NCBI GenBank assembly: GCA_030532415.1
Contig: JAUNLE010000009.1
Span: 1 to 36,592, forward strand
Reading direction: 5' to 3'
DNA length: 36,592 nt
From: Coriobacteriia bacterium
Lineage (GTDB): Bacteria; Actinomycetota; Coriobacteriia; Coriobacteriales; JAEZZM01
How positions within the stretch are numbered: position 1 is the first letter of the stretch; every line of letters begins with the position of its first letter. Below the pieces are notes generated by a model. That model had not been told where the DNA came from. It worked only from the letters and a program-made list of their open reading frames with translations, and did not search any database. Positions 8,240-16,785 of the stretch are shown here, piece by piece. Made by a program: the position numbers and the translations under genes.

Positions 8240-9271
8240 ATGTCTCATACAGACCGCGTTTTGCTTGCCCATGGTTCGGGCGGCGTTATGATGAAAAATT
8301 TAATTGATGAAGTTTTTTACGAAGGCTATGGCAGCGACCTCCTTCTTACCGGTGATGATGCTGCGGTTTTGCAGTCGGATGCCTTAAAAGAAGGCCGCCT
8401 GGCATTTTCAACCGACTCCTTTGTTGTATCTCCCCAATTTTTCCCTGGTGGAAATATTGGACGTTTGGCCGTATGCGGAACAGTAAATGATGTGGCAACG
8501 GCAGGCGCCACTCCCTTGTACTTGTCGATTGGAATGATTTTAGAAGAGGGTTTTGAGCTCGAAAGCCTGAAAGAAATTGTGAAAACCATCAAAGAAACTG
8601 CACTTGAGGCTGGTGTGAGCATTGTTACCGGAGACACGAAAGTGGTCGAGCGTGGCAAGGCAGATAAGATCTACATCAACACCTCGGGAATTGGAGTTAT
8701 ACCGAAAGGTGTTGAAGTTTCAGGTCACCGAATTGCACCAGGAGACAAAATCTTGGTATCGGGCACCTTGGGCGATCACGGAATCGCAATCATTTCCCAG
8801 CGCGAAGGTTTAAGTTTTAGCACTACCATTCAATCGGATGCCGCTCCCCTGAACCACCTTATAAGCGATGTGTTAAAGGCTGTTCCACAAGCAAAGGCAT
8901 TTCGCGACCCTACCCGCGGAGGTCTTGCCTCGACGCTCAACGAATTTGCTGAGCAAAGCGGCTGCGACATAGTAGTTGAAGAGGCGGCAGTTCCCGTAAA
9001 GGCCGAAGTTAAAGCTGCCTGTGACATGCTTGGCTACGACATTTTCCAGGTAGCAAATGAAGGAAAGATGGTGATTGTGGTCCCACCTGAAGATGCGAAA
9101 GCCGCCCTTAGCGCCCTTCACGCAAATCCACTTGGTAAAGATGCGGCCATTATTGGAGAAGTAAAAAGCCCTCGTAAAACGGAAAAACCGCTGGTTTCGC
9201 TTAAAACTCCTTTCGGATCAGAAAGAGTCTTAGATATGTTAGTTGGAGAACAACTCCCAAGAATTTGCTAA
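8240..9271 (+). CDS. hypE: HypE, thiocarbamate/thiocyanate-forming maturation protein
   Basis: 343 aa, PurM/AIR-synthase fold. HypE dehydrates the carbamoyl group placed on its C-terminal Cys by HypF to a thiocyanate and donates CN. The N-terminus carries LLAHGSGG; the ATP-site stretches TGDDAA, GGNIGRLAVCGTVNDVA and RDPTRGG are present; and the protein ends in PRIC, with C343 as the required acceptor. ATG 8240 has AAAGGAAG just upstream. A longer open frame from 8132 overlaps hypD and adds a sequence unlike the family, so it was not used. This is the last of the hypF-C-D-E set; no terminator is obvious after it. Confidence 0.97.
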   Translation: MSHTDRVLLAHGSGGVMMKNLIDEVFYEGYGSDLLLTGDDAAVLQSDALKEGRLAFSTDSFVVSPQFFPGGNIGRLAVCGTVNDVATAGATPLYLSIGMILEEGFELESLKEIVKTIKETALEAGVSIVTGDTKVVERGKADKIYINTSGIGVIPKGVEVSGHRIAPGDKILVSGTLGDHGIAIISQREGLSFSTTIQSDAAPLNHLISDVLKAVPQAKAFRDPTRGGLASTLNEFAEQSGCDIVVEEAAVPVKAEVKAACDMLGYDIFQVANEGKMVIVVPPEDAKAALSALHANPLGKDAAIIGEVKSPRKTEKPLVSLKTPFGSERVLDMLVGEQLPRIC

Positions 9272-9286
9272 GAACTTGTGTATCAA

Positions 9287-9315
9287 TTGTTTTAATTAAA
9301 ATTTTTGGGTATGAG
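9287..9315 (+). promoter_or_regulatory. Candidate promoter for trxA
   Basis: TTGTTT at 9287-9292 and TATGAG at 9310-9315 with a 17-bp AT-rich spacer, 71 bp ahead of the trxA ATG. The -10 matches the consensus at only four of six positions, so this is a guess supported mainly by spacing and by the lack of another candidate. Confidence 0.35.
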
Positions 9316-9385
9316 TATTCAAGTCACAAAAAAAGACTTTTATGGTTACACGCAGCAATGGCTGTATTGAAAGGAGCATTACATA

Positions 9386-9703
9386 ATGCCAGACAAATTA
9401 ACTTCAGCAGATTTTGATGAAAAGGTTTTAAAATCTGACAAACCTTATCTTGTAGATTTTTGGGCTTCATGGTGTGGTCCTTGTCGTTCACTTGGTCCTG
9501 TTATTGAAGAAATTGCACAAGAGAACTCTGATCGTTTTGGCGTAGGTAAAGTAAACGTTGAAGAGAACCAAGATCTTGCAGCTAAATACCACGTACTTTC
9601 AATTCCAACAATGATTTTATTTAAAGGTGGTCAACCAGTTGCAACTATGGTTGGTGCTGCACCAAAGGCATCTATCATGCAACAAGTTGAAGAACATCTT
9701 TAA
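9386..9703 (+). CDS. trxA: Thioredoxin
   Basis: 105 aa, normal thioredoxin size. It is a cytoplasmic protein-disulfide reductase. The redox site is WCGPC (W29, C30, C33) in the FWASWCGPC context, and the cis-proline loop SIPTM is present. The buried Asp of the family is D24. ATG 9386 is preceded by AAAGGAG. It stands alone: 114 bp after hypE, with its own candidate promoter and a strong terminator at 9737-9769. Its codon choice (many GTT, CCA, GGT) differs from the hyp genes just upstream, as expected for a highly expressed gene. Confidence 0.97.
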   Translation: MPDKLTSADFDEKVLKSDKPYLVDFWASWCGPCRSLGPVIEEIAQENSDRFGVGKVNVEENQDLAAKYHVLSIPTMILFKGGQPVATMVGAAPKASIMQQVEEHL

Positions 9704-9736
9704 TTTTTAACAATACAAGTTTGTAAGATGTTTGAG

Positions 9737-9769
9737 GTGGGCAGACATAAAGTTCTGTCCACTTTTTTA
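9737..9769 (+). terminator. Rho-independent terminator of trxA
   Basis: The 9-bp stem GTGGGCAGA (9737-9745) pairs with TCTGTCCAC (9754-9762), with one G-T wobble and an 8-nt loop. TTTTTT follows at 9763-9768. It starts 33 nt after the trxA stop. Confidence 0.9.
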
Positions 9770-9908
9770 TTGCTCAACTACCCTAGCTTTCAATTCGCTT
9801 AGTTTCACATCCGCCTAGCTTGAAAGTTGCAAGTTTATTTCAAAAAAACGTGTGCATATAAGCTCTGCTAAACTATGAGCTGTAAAAATTTGCTAAAAGA
9901 AGGAAAAT

Positions 9909-11582
9909 TTGTCCAGAAAACGACTACAGGCTCGAGAATTAAGAACCCTCCAAGAGCTTATTGACAAGCGCCTTGCATCTCGAATAGCACAAAAAGATGC
10001 TACGCTCTACGACTTTACCGATGACGCCTTTTGGCATGCCCAACATTTTATGGGATGGACAGATCTTGCTTCAAACCCACCTTATGAGCCACAAGCGCTT
10101 ATGGATTTTGCTCAGGAAGTTCACCAAGACGGAATTGAGCAGGTCGTTTTAATAGGTGAAGGCGGTTCATCTCAAGCGCCCTTAACGATTGCTCGAATTT
10201 TCGAGCATTTCTCCCACACACTTCCCTTAACGATTCTCGATTCACTTTCTCCTTTGTACGTACAAAGCCATATGAAGGATATCGATATTGCTAAAGCCAT
10301 CGTTATCATTTCGTCTAAGTCGGGTACTACGCTTGAAACAAGGTCTTTAGCTCGAGTTATCTGGGATTATGCAAAATCAGTCTTGGGAGAAGCCGAAGCT
10401 GCAAAGCACTTTGTCGTGATTACCGACCCAGGATCGCGTATGCAAAAACTTGCAGAAGACCTTAATTTTCGTGCCGTCTTTTTAGGGCAAGCAAATGTTG
10501 GTGGACGTTTTTCAGCCTTAAGCGTGTTTGGACTTGTGCCCGCAGCGCTCATAGGTGTCGATCTTGTGTCCTTTGTGAATCGAGCCAAAAAAGCCGAAGA
10601 ACGCTATGCGCAAGATTCTCACGATAACGAAGCGCTTAAACTTGCCGCTTTTCTGCATAGCTATGCGAATATCTCGGTTGGTTTCACCTTCAGTATTTTT
10701 GGACCAAAACCCGTGAGAAGCTTTGGTTTGTGGATAGAACAAATGGTTGCGGAGTCTTTGGGGAAACACGGTAAGGGAATTGTGCCACACATCGAGGTTG
10801 ATCCGGCGCTCTTGCGTGAACCGCAAGCACACAGGCCAGTTATTGTGTATGACATTGCGCATGAAGAGCCCGCAAAGTTAAGCGCCTTAAGCGATAATTT
10901 TCCCTTCATGCACTTCGAAATTACCGAAGCAAACGATATAGCAGACTATTTTTTACAATGGGAGTTTGCTACATCTGCGCTTGGCTACCTGATAAAAATT
11001 AATCCTTTTAGTCAGCCAAATGTCGCAGAAGCGAAAACAAATTCTTCACGTGCACTTCATGGACTCCTGCCCTCTTCGGCAAAGGTACTAGATGAAGGCT
11101 GGCTTATTGGAGAAGCGTCAAATTACTTCTTCGACACCCAGGCAAGCTCGGGACACGAGCTCTTAAAGAATCTCTTTGCCTCTGCTGAAAAGGGAGATTG
11201 GCTATCAATCAACGCATTTCTACCATTTTTTGGAGTGCGAAGAGAGCCGCTTGAAAGAATGCGCCATGAAATATCTGAGGTTTTAAAGATTCCAGTGTCT
11301 TTGCAAATTGGCCCACGTTTTCTGCATTCAACCGGACAACTTCACAAGGGTGGTCCCAACAACGGCTTGTTCATCACCTTATCTGCAGGAGAAGATGATG
11401 ACTTTTTAGTGCCTGGAGAATCCCATTCGCTCTCTGACATTATGATTGCACAATCCAAAGGCGACCTATATACCTTAAGTGAGCGTGGTCGCAGGGCAGT
11501 TCATTTGCATTTAAGCAACAACCATCCTGATACGCTTGACTGCCTTGCTCATATCGTCGCAGAAGCGCTCAAGGAAGCGTAA
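9909..11582 (+). CDS. pgi: Glucose-6-phosphate isomerase of the Tal-Pgi fusion lineage
   Basis: 557 aa. It interconverts glucose-6-P and fructose-6-P in the cytoplasm. Two SIS-type sugar-phosphate regions are visible: GEGGSSQAPL and SSKSGTTLETRS in the first half, then FVVITDPGSRMQKLA and VGGRFSALSVFGLVPAALIG. The C-terminal HSTGQLHKGGPNNGLF is characteristic of the phosphoglucose isomerase part of the bifunctional transaldolase/isomerase found in Actinobacteria. Here there is no transaldolase half, so it is a stand-alone form. The start is TTG 9909 with AGAAGGA about 6 nt upstream; no ATG lies near the conserved N-terminus. The 139 bp after the trxA terminator holds a 7-bp inverted repeat (9787-9793 with 9820-9826) and a possible TATAAG -10 near 9858. 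Its stop is 6 bp from the convergent gene. Confidence 0.88.
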   Translation: MSRKRLQARELRTLQELIDKRLASRIAQKDATLYDFTDDAFWHAQHFMGWTDLASNPPYEPQALMDFAQEVHQDGIEQVVLIGEGGSSQAPLTIARIFEHFSHTLPLTILDSLSPLYVQSHMKDIDIAKAIVIISSKSGTTLETRSLARVIWDYAKSVLGEAEAAKHFVVITDPGSRMQKLAEDLNFRAVFLGQANVGGRFSALSVFGLVPAALIGVDLVSFVNRAKKAEERYAQDSHDNEALKLAAFLHSYANISVGFTFSIFGPKPVRSFGLWIEQMVAESLGKHGKGIVPHIEVDPALLREPQAHRPVIVYDIAHEEPAKLSALSDNFPFMHFEITEANDIADYFLQWEFATSALGYLIKINPFSQPNVAEAKTNSSRALHGLLPSSAKVLDEGWLIGEASNYFFDTQASSGHELLKNLFASAEKGDWLSINAFLPFFGVRREPLERMRHEISEVLKIPVSLQIGPRFLHSTGQLHKGGPNNGLFITLSAGEDDDFLVPGESHSLSDIMIAQSKGDLYTLSERGRRAVHLHLSNNHPDTLDCLAHIVAEALKEA

Positions 11583-11588
11583 GTCCTC

Positions 11589-12146
11589 TTATATTCTTTT
11601 TTCATCAAGCCTTACGAGGGCAAAATATACGACTTCATCGTGGTTGACAATAAGTCTTGCTACGGTGTGCCCATAACTTGAGCGCGAGCGACTACAAGAC
11701 CCGGGATTAATCAAAAGCGTCTTGCCATACTCGCTTTGTGAATCGATGTATTCAAAGTGAGGGCGATGCGTATGGCCAAAGACAATTACGTCTTGGTCGT
11801 ATGGTCCAATATCGCTTGGTTTATGTATTAATTTAAAGCGCAAATTCCCTGCTTTAAACACATCGAAGAAACCTATAGCAGGACCGTATTCGCCCACATA
11901 ATCGTTGTTACCAAGCACAGCTCTAAGCGGAGCGATAGTTTCGAGCTCATCAATAATTTCCTGCCCGACAATATCGCCTGCATGCAGTATAAGCTCGCTA
12001 TGTTCAAGCGCCTTATAAGCCTGGGCGCTAAGCTTGCCGTGAGTATCTGCAATAAGTCCAAGTTTTATGCCTTCATATTCTGGCCACGCTTCATCCGGAG
12101 CTATTTCCAGTATATGATTCGGGTCAATGTGTTCAGATAAGTTCAT
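11589..12146 (-). CDS. YfcE/MJ0936-type metallophosphoesterase
   Basis: 185 aa. Calcineurin-like phosphodiesterase of the YfcE family, needing two metal ions. Motifs in order: LIADTHGK (D and H ligands, about residues 33-36), HAGDI, GNND, an IHKP His, and GHTH near 125. The substrate in the cell is not known for most members. The N-terminus has about 25 residues before the first motif, slightly long for the family; no good ribosome site precedes ATG 12146, so a later start is possible. It begins 6 nt after the LytTR regulator stop and is the last gene of the reverse run; its stop nearly touches that of pgi, with no terminator between. Confidence 0.9.
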   Translation of the reverse strand: MNLSEHIDPNHILEIAPDEAWPEYEGIKLGLIADTHGKLSAQAYKALEHSELILHAGDIVGQEIIDELETIAPLRAVLGNNDYVGEYGPAIGFFDVFKAGNLRFKLIHKPSDIGPYDQDVIVFGHTHRPHFEYIDSQSEYGKTLLINPGSCSRSRSSYGHTVARLIVNHDEVVYFALVRLDEKRI

Positions 12147-12152
12147 CTACGT

Positions 12153-12866
12153 TTATAAACCTAAAGCTTTTTTAATTGATGAAACACGACGGCGCGATAC
12201 AGGAATTTTGTCCTCTTCGCCTCGAAGTGTTAACAACAAGGTGCTTCCTGAAACAGGCTCGACCTCAATCACATAAGCAAGATTCACAAGGTAACGTCGA
12301 TGAGCCCTGAAAAAGCCTTGACTTCCTAAACGGTTTTCAAGCTGGGCTAGCGAAATGGTTGAAAGATAACGATCATCTTCGGTAAAGATATATGAATAGT
12401 CATCCTTTGCCATTACATAATGAATCTTTTCAGTGTTAATCAGGATTTTCTTACCGTTTTTTTCTACCGGAATTCTTTCGTTCGAAGTGAGCTTATGCAG
12501 AGCGCTAAAATGTTGGTTTACCTTGATAAGCGCCTGTTTTAAACGCTCAGTTTCTACCGGTTTTACCAGATAATCAATGGCGTTTACTCCAAACGCATCG
12601 GCTGCATATTCACTATAGGCAGTTACAAAAACCACAGCAGGTGGGTTTTTAAGCTTATCAAGCGCATCGGCAAACTGCATACCATTGACTTCAGGCATAT
12701 TTACGTCGAGAAAAATTAAATCAATGTGCACATCTTTAAGTTTTTCGATAGCTTCGCGTACACTCGAAGCTTCTGCTGCGACCTCTGCAAGACCAACTTC
12801 GTCTAAGAGATAGGCAAGTTCTGATCTTGCTGGTGCTTCATCGTCTACAACCATAGCTCTAAGCAT
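12153..12866 (-). CDS. LytTR-family response regulator
   Basis: 237 aa. Receiver domain at residues 1-120 with acidic pair D8/D9, phospho-acceptor D54 in LIFLDVNMPEV, and K in DYLVKPV. A LytTR DNA-binding domain runs from about 135 to 237 (KIHYVMAKDDYSYIF, then FFRAHRRYLVNL). LytTR proteins bind short direct repeats and often control surface or export genes. I chose ATG 12866 because it gives the normal receiver start (MLRAMVVDDE) and overlaps the end of the kinase gene by 8 nt, a sign of translational coupling; a 12-residue longer frame exists from 12902. It pairs with the kinase directly upstream. Confidence 0.95.
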   Translation of the reverse strand: MLRAMVVDDEAPARSELAYLLDEVGLAEVAAEASSVREAIEKLKDVHIDLIFLDVNMPEVNGMQFADALDKLKNPPAVVFVTAYSEYAADAFGVNAIDYLVKPVETERLKQALIKVNQHFSALHKLTSNERIPVEKNGKKILINTEKIHYVMAKDDYSYIFTEDDRYLSTISLAQLENRLGSQGFFRAHRRYLVNLAYVIEVEPVSGSTLLLTLRGEEDKIPVSRRRVSSIKKALGL

Positions 12867-14169
12867 CTTGAGTATCCTCTCCTTGCTGCTCGGCGGCACC
12901 ACCCAAATGGAGCGTTGTCACCGTCCCCTCGTTCGGCTCGGAACGCACTACCATACTCGAATCTGAATCGAAGTATCCCCTTAAGCGTCCTGCCACATTC
13001 TTCAGTGCAATACCGGTACCCTTTTCGTTTGGTTTGGTCTTACCCAGCGCTTTCAATTGCGCTTCATTCATTCCAATACCATCATCTGCAACCGATATTA
13101 CAACATCTTCACCGTCTTTGTAGACTTTAATTTGAATCGTAAGCGGCACGCCGTCACGCATTCCATGCTGAATAGAGTTTTCTATTATAGGTTGTATTAT
13201 AAACGATGGAACTAAGGTTTCCTCGAATTCAGGGTCAATATCGGTTTTTACGACAATCTTATCCTCCCCAAAACGAGCCTTTTCAAAGGTTACGTAGCGC
13301 ATCGTCTGCACAATTTCTCGAGAAAGCGGTATTGCAGTCTCGGAGTTTTCGAGCGTTTGTCTATAAAACTGGGCAAATTCGCGCAAGAGCTCGCGTGCAC
13401 GCTTGGGGTCGGTACGAATGAGCGAGGCAATCGTATTGATGGTGTTAAACAAAAAATGTGGATTAATCTGCGACTGCAAAGCTCGAAGTTCTGCTCGTGT
13501 TGCAAGTTCAGACTGGCGATCAAGCTCGCTTAAAGAAAGTTGTGTAGACAAAAGTTCTGATAAGCCGCGCACGATTGCAATTTGAGTCTTGTCAACCAGA
13601 GGGCGCGCACTGTAATAAAACTTTAAGGTTCCAACTGAATTGTCGCGAATAACTAAAGGAGTGATGACCACCGCTTCTACTCGAAAGCCAATTTGCTCTG
13701 AAAGCTGGGCAAGCGTTTGGGAGTTCGTAATAATCATCATTTCGCGCGTTTGCAAAACATGGTGAATTTCTTTGGTCATCAAGGGTTTACCCGTTACCAG
13801 ATTCGGGACTTTATTTCCCGTAAAACCAAGGTGCGTTTGGGTGTCGGTAATGGATATTGCCCGTGCCTGCGATGAGGGAAGTAAGATGTCACAAACCGCT
13901 TGAGCTGAATCGGAATCCAAACCAGAGCGCATATGTTCCAAGGTTTGAGATGCAAACTTAAGTGTTTTAGAAATTTGTGTTGCCCGTACTTGATCAGGTG
14001 AAAGTGTTGAGCGAATGACCACAAAAGCTATGATAACCAAGCCAATAGCAGCAACACCAGGATAAATAATTGCCGCACCTGAAAGTAAACCCCACACCAA
14101 GGTCATCACTAAGATAGCAACTATCGTAGTGAGGATTGTTTCGCTCATCCCATATTTACGGTAATCCAT
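12859..14169 (-). CDS. LytS-like sensor histidine kinase with GAF domain
   Basis: 436 aa. Two membrane helices lie in the first 55 residues with almost no outer loop. A GAF-like sensor region follows (about 60-215). The His_kinase domain has the phospho-acceptor H238 in QSQINPHFLFNTINTIA, and an HATPase region with PIIENSIQHG, DDGIGM and GTGIALKNV. The small membrane part and GAF domain mean it probably senses an internal or membrane signal rather than an outside ligand. ATG 14169 was chosen because GGAAG sits 5 nt upstream; the in-frame ATG at 14181 has AAAGGG only 2 nt away, too close. It overlaps its response regulator gene and starts 23 nt after the TauE-type permease gene. Confidence 0.93.
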   Translation of the reverse strand: MDYRKYGMSETILTTIVAILVMTLVWGLLSGAAIIYPGVAAIGLVIIAFVVIRSTLSPDQVRATQISKTLKFASQTLEHMRSGLDSDSAQAVCDILLPSSQARAISITDTQTHLGFTGNKVPNLVTGKPLMTKEIHHVLQTREMMIITNSQTLAQLSEQIGFRVEAVVITPLVIRDNSVGTLKFYYSARPLVDKTQIAIVRGLSELLSTQLSLSELDRQSELATRAELRALQSQINPHFLFNTINTIASLIRTDPKRARELLREFAQFYRQTLENSETAIPLSREIVQTMRYVTFEKARFGEDKIVVKTDIDPEFEETLVPSFIIQPIIENSIQHGMRDGVPLTIQIKVYKDGEDVVISVADDGIGMNEAQLKALGKTKPNEKGTGIALKNVAGRLRGYFDSDSSMVVRSEPNEGTVTTLHLGGAAEQQGEDTQDA

Positions 14170-14192
14170 AGAAACTTCCATACCCTTTATAG

Positions 14193-14987
14193 TTAGAGTA
14201 GTTCATTTATTGCAAGTGCAACTCCAGCGAGCATCAAGACTATGGCAAAGGCGATGGTAAGTCCTCTGTTTGAGACCTTCTTTACGATAAGAGAGCCCAA
14301 CTTTGCACCCGGTATTGAACCTATGATAAAAGAGATTCCGAGCAAATAATCGATATTTCCATAAAAGGCGTGTGTTATGACGCCAGGAAGACCAAGAATT
14401 ACAATGGCGACCAAGGAAGTAGCCGATGCCTCTTTGATATTCATCCCCAAAAGGTAGCTTAAGAGTGGAACGACAATGAATCCGCCTCCAAGTCCCAAAT
14501 ATCCTGAGAAAACGCCAATAAATAAACCAAGAGCAGCAACGGCAAGATACTGGTATTGAGCTGGTATTTTATTAGTATTCCTATAGTTGTCACCCTTATC
14601 ACCAAGGCGTTTGGCATCCAAAATTTGTTTGACTGCCGTAAACACAATAACAACAGCCGTGATAACCATGGCATATATTCCTGGAAGACTTGAACCCAAG
14701 CTTGCACCTAAAGGCGAGGTTAGAGCACCTGCAACACCAATAACTGCCCCAACTTTATAGTTAGTATTGCCCTCCTTATGGCGCGAAATTACACCCGTTA
14801 CCGAAGTGGGAAAAATTGCAAAAAGAGAAGTTGCCGAAGACACGACTGCTGTCCGACTGAAGATTAAGCGGATGATAGGAATCATGACCACGCCTCCGCC
14901 AATACCAAAAAGCGCAGATAAAATGCCGACGATTACACCGGTGGCAATCGTGGCAAGAAAGGTAAGCAGTGTGGCAGTAGAAATCAT
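14193..14987 (-). CDS. TauE/SafE-family membrane permease
   Basis: 264 aa, about eight membrane helices. The two halves carry the family's paired glycine motifs: LFGIGGGVVMIP (about residues 26-37) and YLGLGGGFIVVP (about 167-178), typical of PF01925. Members export sulfite, sulfoacetate or other organosulfur anions, or are uncharacterised; the substrate here cannot be read from sequence. ATG 14987 lacks a clear ribosome site, but the preceding glycosyltransferase gene ends 34 nt earlier. It lies between that gene and a two-component pair, so it may be regulated with them. Confidence 0.9.
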   Translation of the reverse strand: MISTATLLTFLATIATGVIVGILSALFGIGGGVVMIPIIRLIFSRTAVVSSATSLFAIFPTSVTGVISRHKEGNTNYKVGAVIGVAGALTSPLGASLGSSLPGIYAMVITAVVIVFTAVKQILDAKRLGDKGDNYRNTNKIPAQYQYLAVAALGLFIGVFSGYLGLGGGFIVVPLLSYLLGMNIKEASATSLVAIVILGLPGVITHAFYGNIDYLLGISFIIGSIPGAKLGSLIVKKVSNRGLTIAFAIVLMLAGVALAINELL

Positions 14988-15021
14988 GACTTGACTAACA
15001 ACTCTTTTCTCTTATCAAACA

Positions 15022-16215
15022 TCAAGCAGGGCTTTTCGTAAGGTATTCTTGCAGCTCCTCGTTTTCCCAAAGCAAACGAATGATGTCAGGCCAAAGCTCC
15101 TGAAATTCAAGGTATTTAGCAGTATTTTCTTCTGCATAACTTTGTGCTTTTTGAATTCCATGAAGGAAAATATCAAAATAAGCAGCTTTTTCATCAGTTC
15201 CAAGAGCACGGCGAAGTGCTGTTGACTTTATGCGTCCAAAAAGCTCGTCTCCAAGCCACTTACCTGGATAGGGCAAGAGCGATTCTGGGCTTACTGGAAT
15301 TAAATCAATCTTAGAATTTGCGTACTCAAGTTTTTTATACTCGTAGACCCAGCGATAAATATTCTGCATAAAGCGTGGAGCTGTGCTTCTTTCTTTTGGT
15401 GGCATATGTTTCACAGACCACTTGTTATCAAACCACACATCAAAGCCGAAAAGGTGAAGATTGATTAAATAGTCAAGATCTTCACCGCGGGTAATCCAGG
15501 AATCGAAGGCAACTTTAGTGAAGGCTTCTGCATGTACTGCAAAAATACCTCCCACTAAAATATTTGAATGAGAAATTCTGGGGCCAGACTGAGCCTGATT
15601 CATCCATTCATTAAATTCTTCACGCTTTGCCCAGCGCTTGTTATACCAACGAGCATGGCGCAATTCTGCATATGGGGAATTACGACGATCCAAAAAATAG
15701 CCTGACTTTACTAAAACTGAAGCACCGGAAATCGTTTGTTGACCCAAGCCATATACGGCATTTATAAGGAAGTTTTCATCTAAAACGACCTCGTCATCAT
15801 CTAAAAAGACTGCCACATCATGGCCAAGGATTGAGGCGACGCAAAGTCCCAAATTCTTAATTGCCCCGTAACCGCGAAGAGAAATTGGCTCACCGTCAAG
15901 AGTATCGAAGCGACTTTGGATGAAGTCTTGCAAATAATTCGAAAACTCGCGATCGACAATGATGCTTGGAATATTTGGATGCGCATCGCAGATTTCTTTT
16001 ACACGCGCATAGGCACGGTCGCGCACCGATGGCTCTGCTACAAGAATTACTGCCACCTGCGTAATGCCCGCAACCTGGTCAAGCGAATCAAAGCAGTCTG
16101 CCAGTTCGGCCTTTCCACGAACATCAGTAGCATGGTCGTAGTTGCCAGGTTTTGCGCTCTCAATTTCTTCTATATTATCCGTCCAGTATGACGGAATGAG
16201 TATAATCGGATTCAT
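15022..16215 (-). CDS. Glycosyltransferase, GT-A (family 2-like)
   Basis: 397 aa, soluble, no membrane helix. The start MNPIILIPSY is the nucleotide-binding strand, and a metal-binding acidic motif is seen at D139-D141 in VFLDDDEVVLDEN. Downstream GEDLDYLINLHLFGFDVWFD fits the acceptor-side acidic region of GT-A enzymes. The length and the form of the DDD region suggest a divergent family-2 glycosyltransferase, perhaps for a cell-surface or compatible-solute sugar; donor and acceptor are unknown. It starts 15 nt after the queT-like stop. Confidence 0.8.
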   Translation of the reverse strand: MNPIILIPSYWTDNIEEIESAKPGNYDHATDVRGKAELADCFDSLDQVAGITQVAVILVAEPSVRDRAYARVKEICDAHPNIPSIIVDREFSNYLQDFIQSRFDTLDGEPISLRGYGAIKNLGLCVASILGHDVAVFLDDDEVVLDENFLINAVYGLGQQTISGASVLVKSGYFLDRRNSPYAELRHARWYNKRWAKREEFNEWMNQAQSGPRISHSNILVGGIFAVHAEAFTKVAFDSWITRGEDLDYLINLHLFGFDVWFDNKWSVKHMPPKERSTAPRFMQNIYRWVYEYKKLEYANSKIDLIPVSPESLLPYPGKWLGDELFGRIKSTALRRALGTDEKAAYFDIFLHGIQKAQSYAEENTAKYLEFQELWPDIIRLLWENEELQEYLTKSPA

Positions 16216-16230
16216 AATTAGCTCTTATAC

Positions 16231-16785
16231 TTACTCTTCACTAATAACTTCGAATTTTTTCAAAGCCCTATACAAGGGATAGCCAATAAGATAGATTACG
16301 ACGCCCTGCCCTATTGCAGTTGCAATAAAACCGAAAAGGTACATCCAAAGATAGAAACCATCAAGCGCTATCGTAGTAAATGGAATCGTATAATAACCAA
16401 TCCCCTTAAGGATTAAGGGCAAGTAGGCAGAAACGATTAAAGCATTAATTAAAACAGGAGCTAGGAGCGCAAAGCGTGGGCGCTCTTTAAATTTGCGGAT
16501 AAAAAGCATGGATAGAAAGGTTGCAAGAGAACCAAAGACTACGTCGAGCATGCCAAGGGCTCCCGTACCAGAAAGCGGTATGTTGATTAGATTTGCAAGC
16601 AAGCAACCAAGCGTCATACCTGGTACAGCAGCAGGCGTAAACAGCGCAGTTATAACCATCAACTCAGATATTCTAAATTGGATAGGACCCCAAGCGAGCG
16701 AGCCTAAAAAGAGGATGGATATAAGCGTAAAAGCAGCATATGCAGCAGCTATAATGCCTGTTTGCGCGACATATCTAGAGTTCAT
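16231..16785 (-). CDS. queT: QueT-family transporter (ECF S component-like)
   Basis: 184 aa, five to six membrane helices. The family segment is clear: GPIQFRISELM (about residues 33-43), FTPAAVPGMTLGCLLANL, and GTGALGMLDVVFGSLATF. QueT proteins are predicted substrate-binding subunits of ECF transporters for queuosine precursors. The usual preQ1 riboswitch is not expected here because the gene is internal to an operon: its ATG overlaps the end of asd by 11 nt. No ECF energising subunits are in the window; a shared ECF module elsewhere is likely. The substrate is inferred from family. Confidence 0.88.
   Translation of the reverse strand: MNSRYVAQTGIIAAAYAAFTLISILFLGSLAWGPIQFRISELMVITALFTPAAVPGMTLGCLLANLINIPLSGTGALGMLDVVFGSLATFLSMLFIRKFKERPRFALLAPVLINALIVSAYLPLILKGIGYYTIPFTTIALDGFYLWMYLFGFIATAIGQGVVIYLIGYPLYRALKKFEVISEE

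Noticed and set aside
9787-9826. CTTTCAA/TTGAAAG pair as a second terminator
   Set aside because: Stem of 7 AT-rich pairs with a 26-nt loop and no T-run; too weak.
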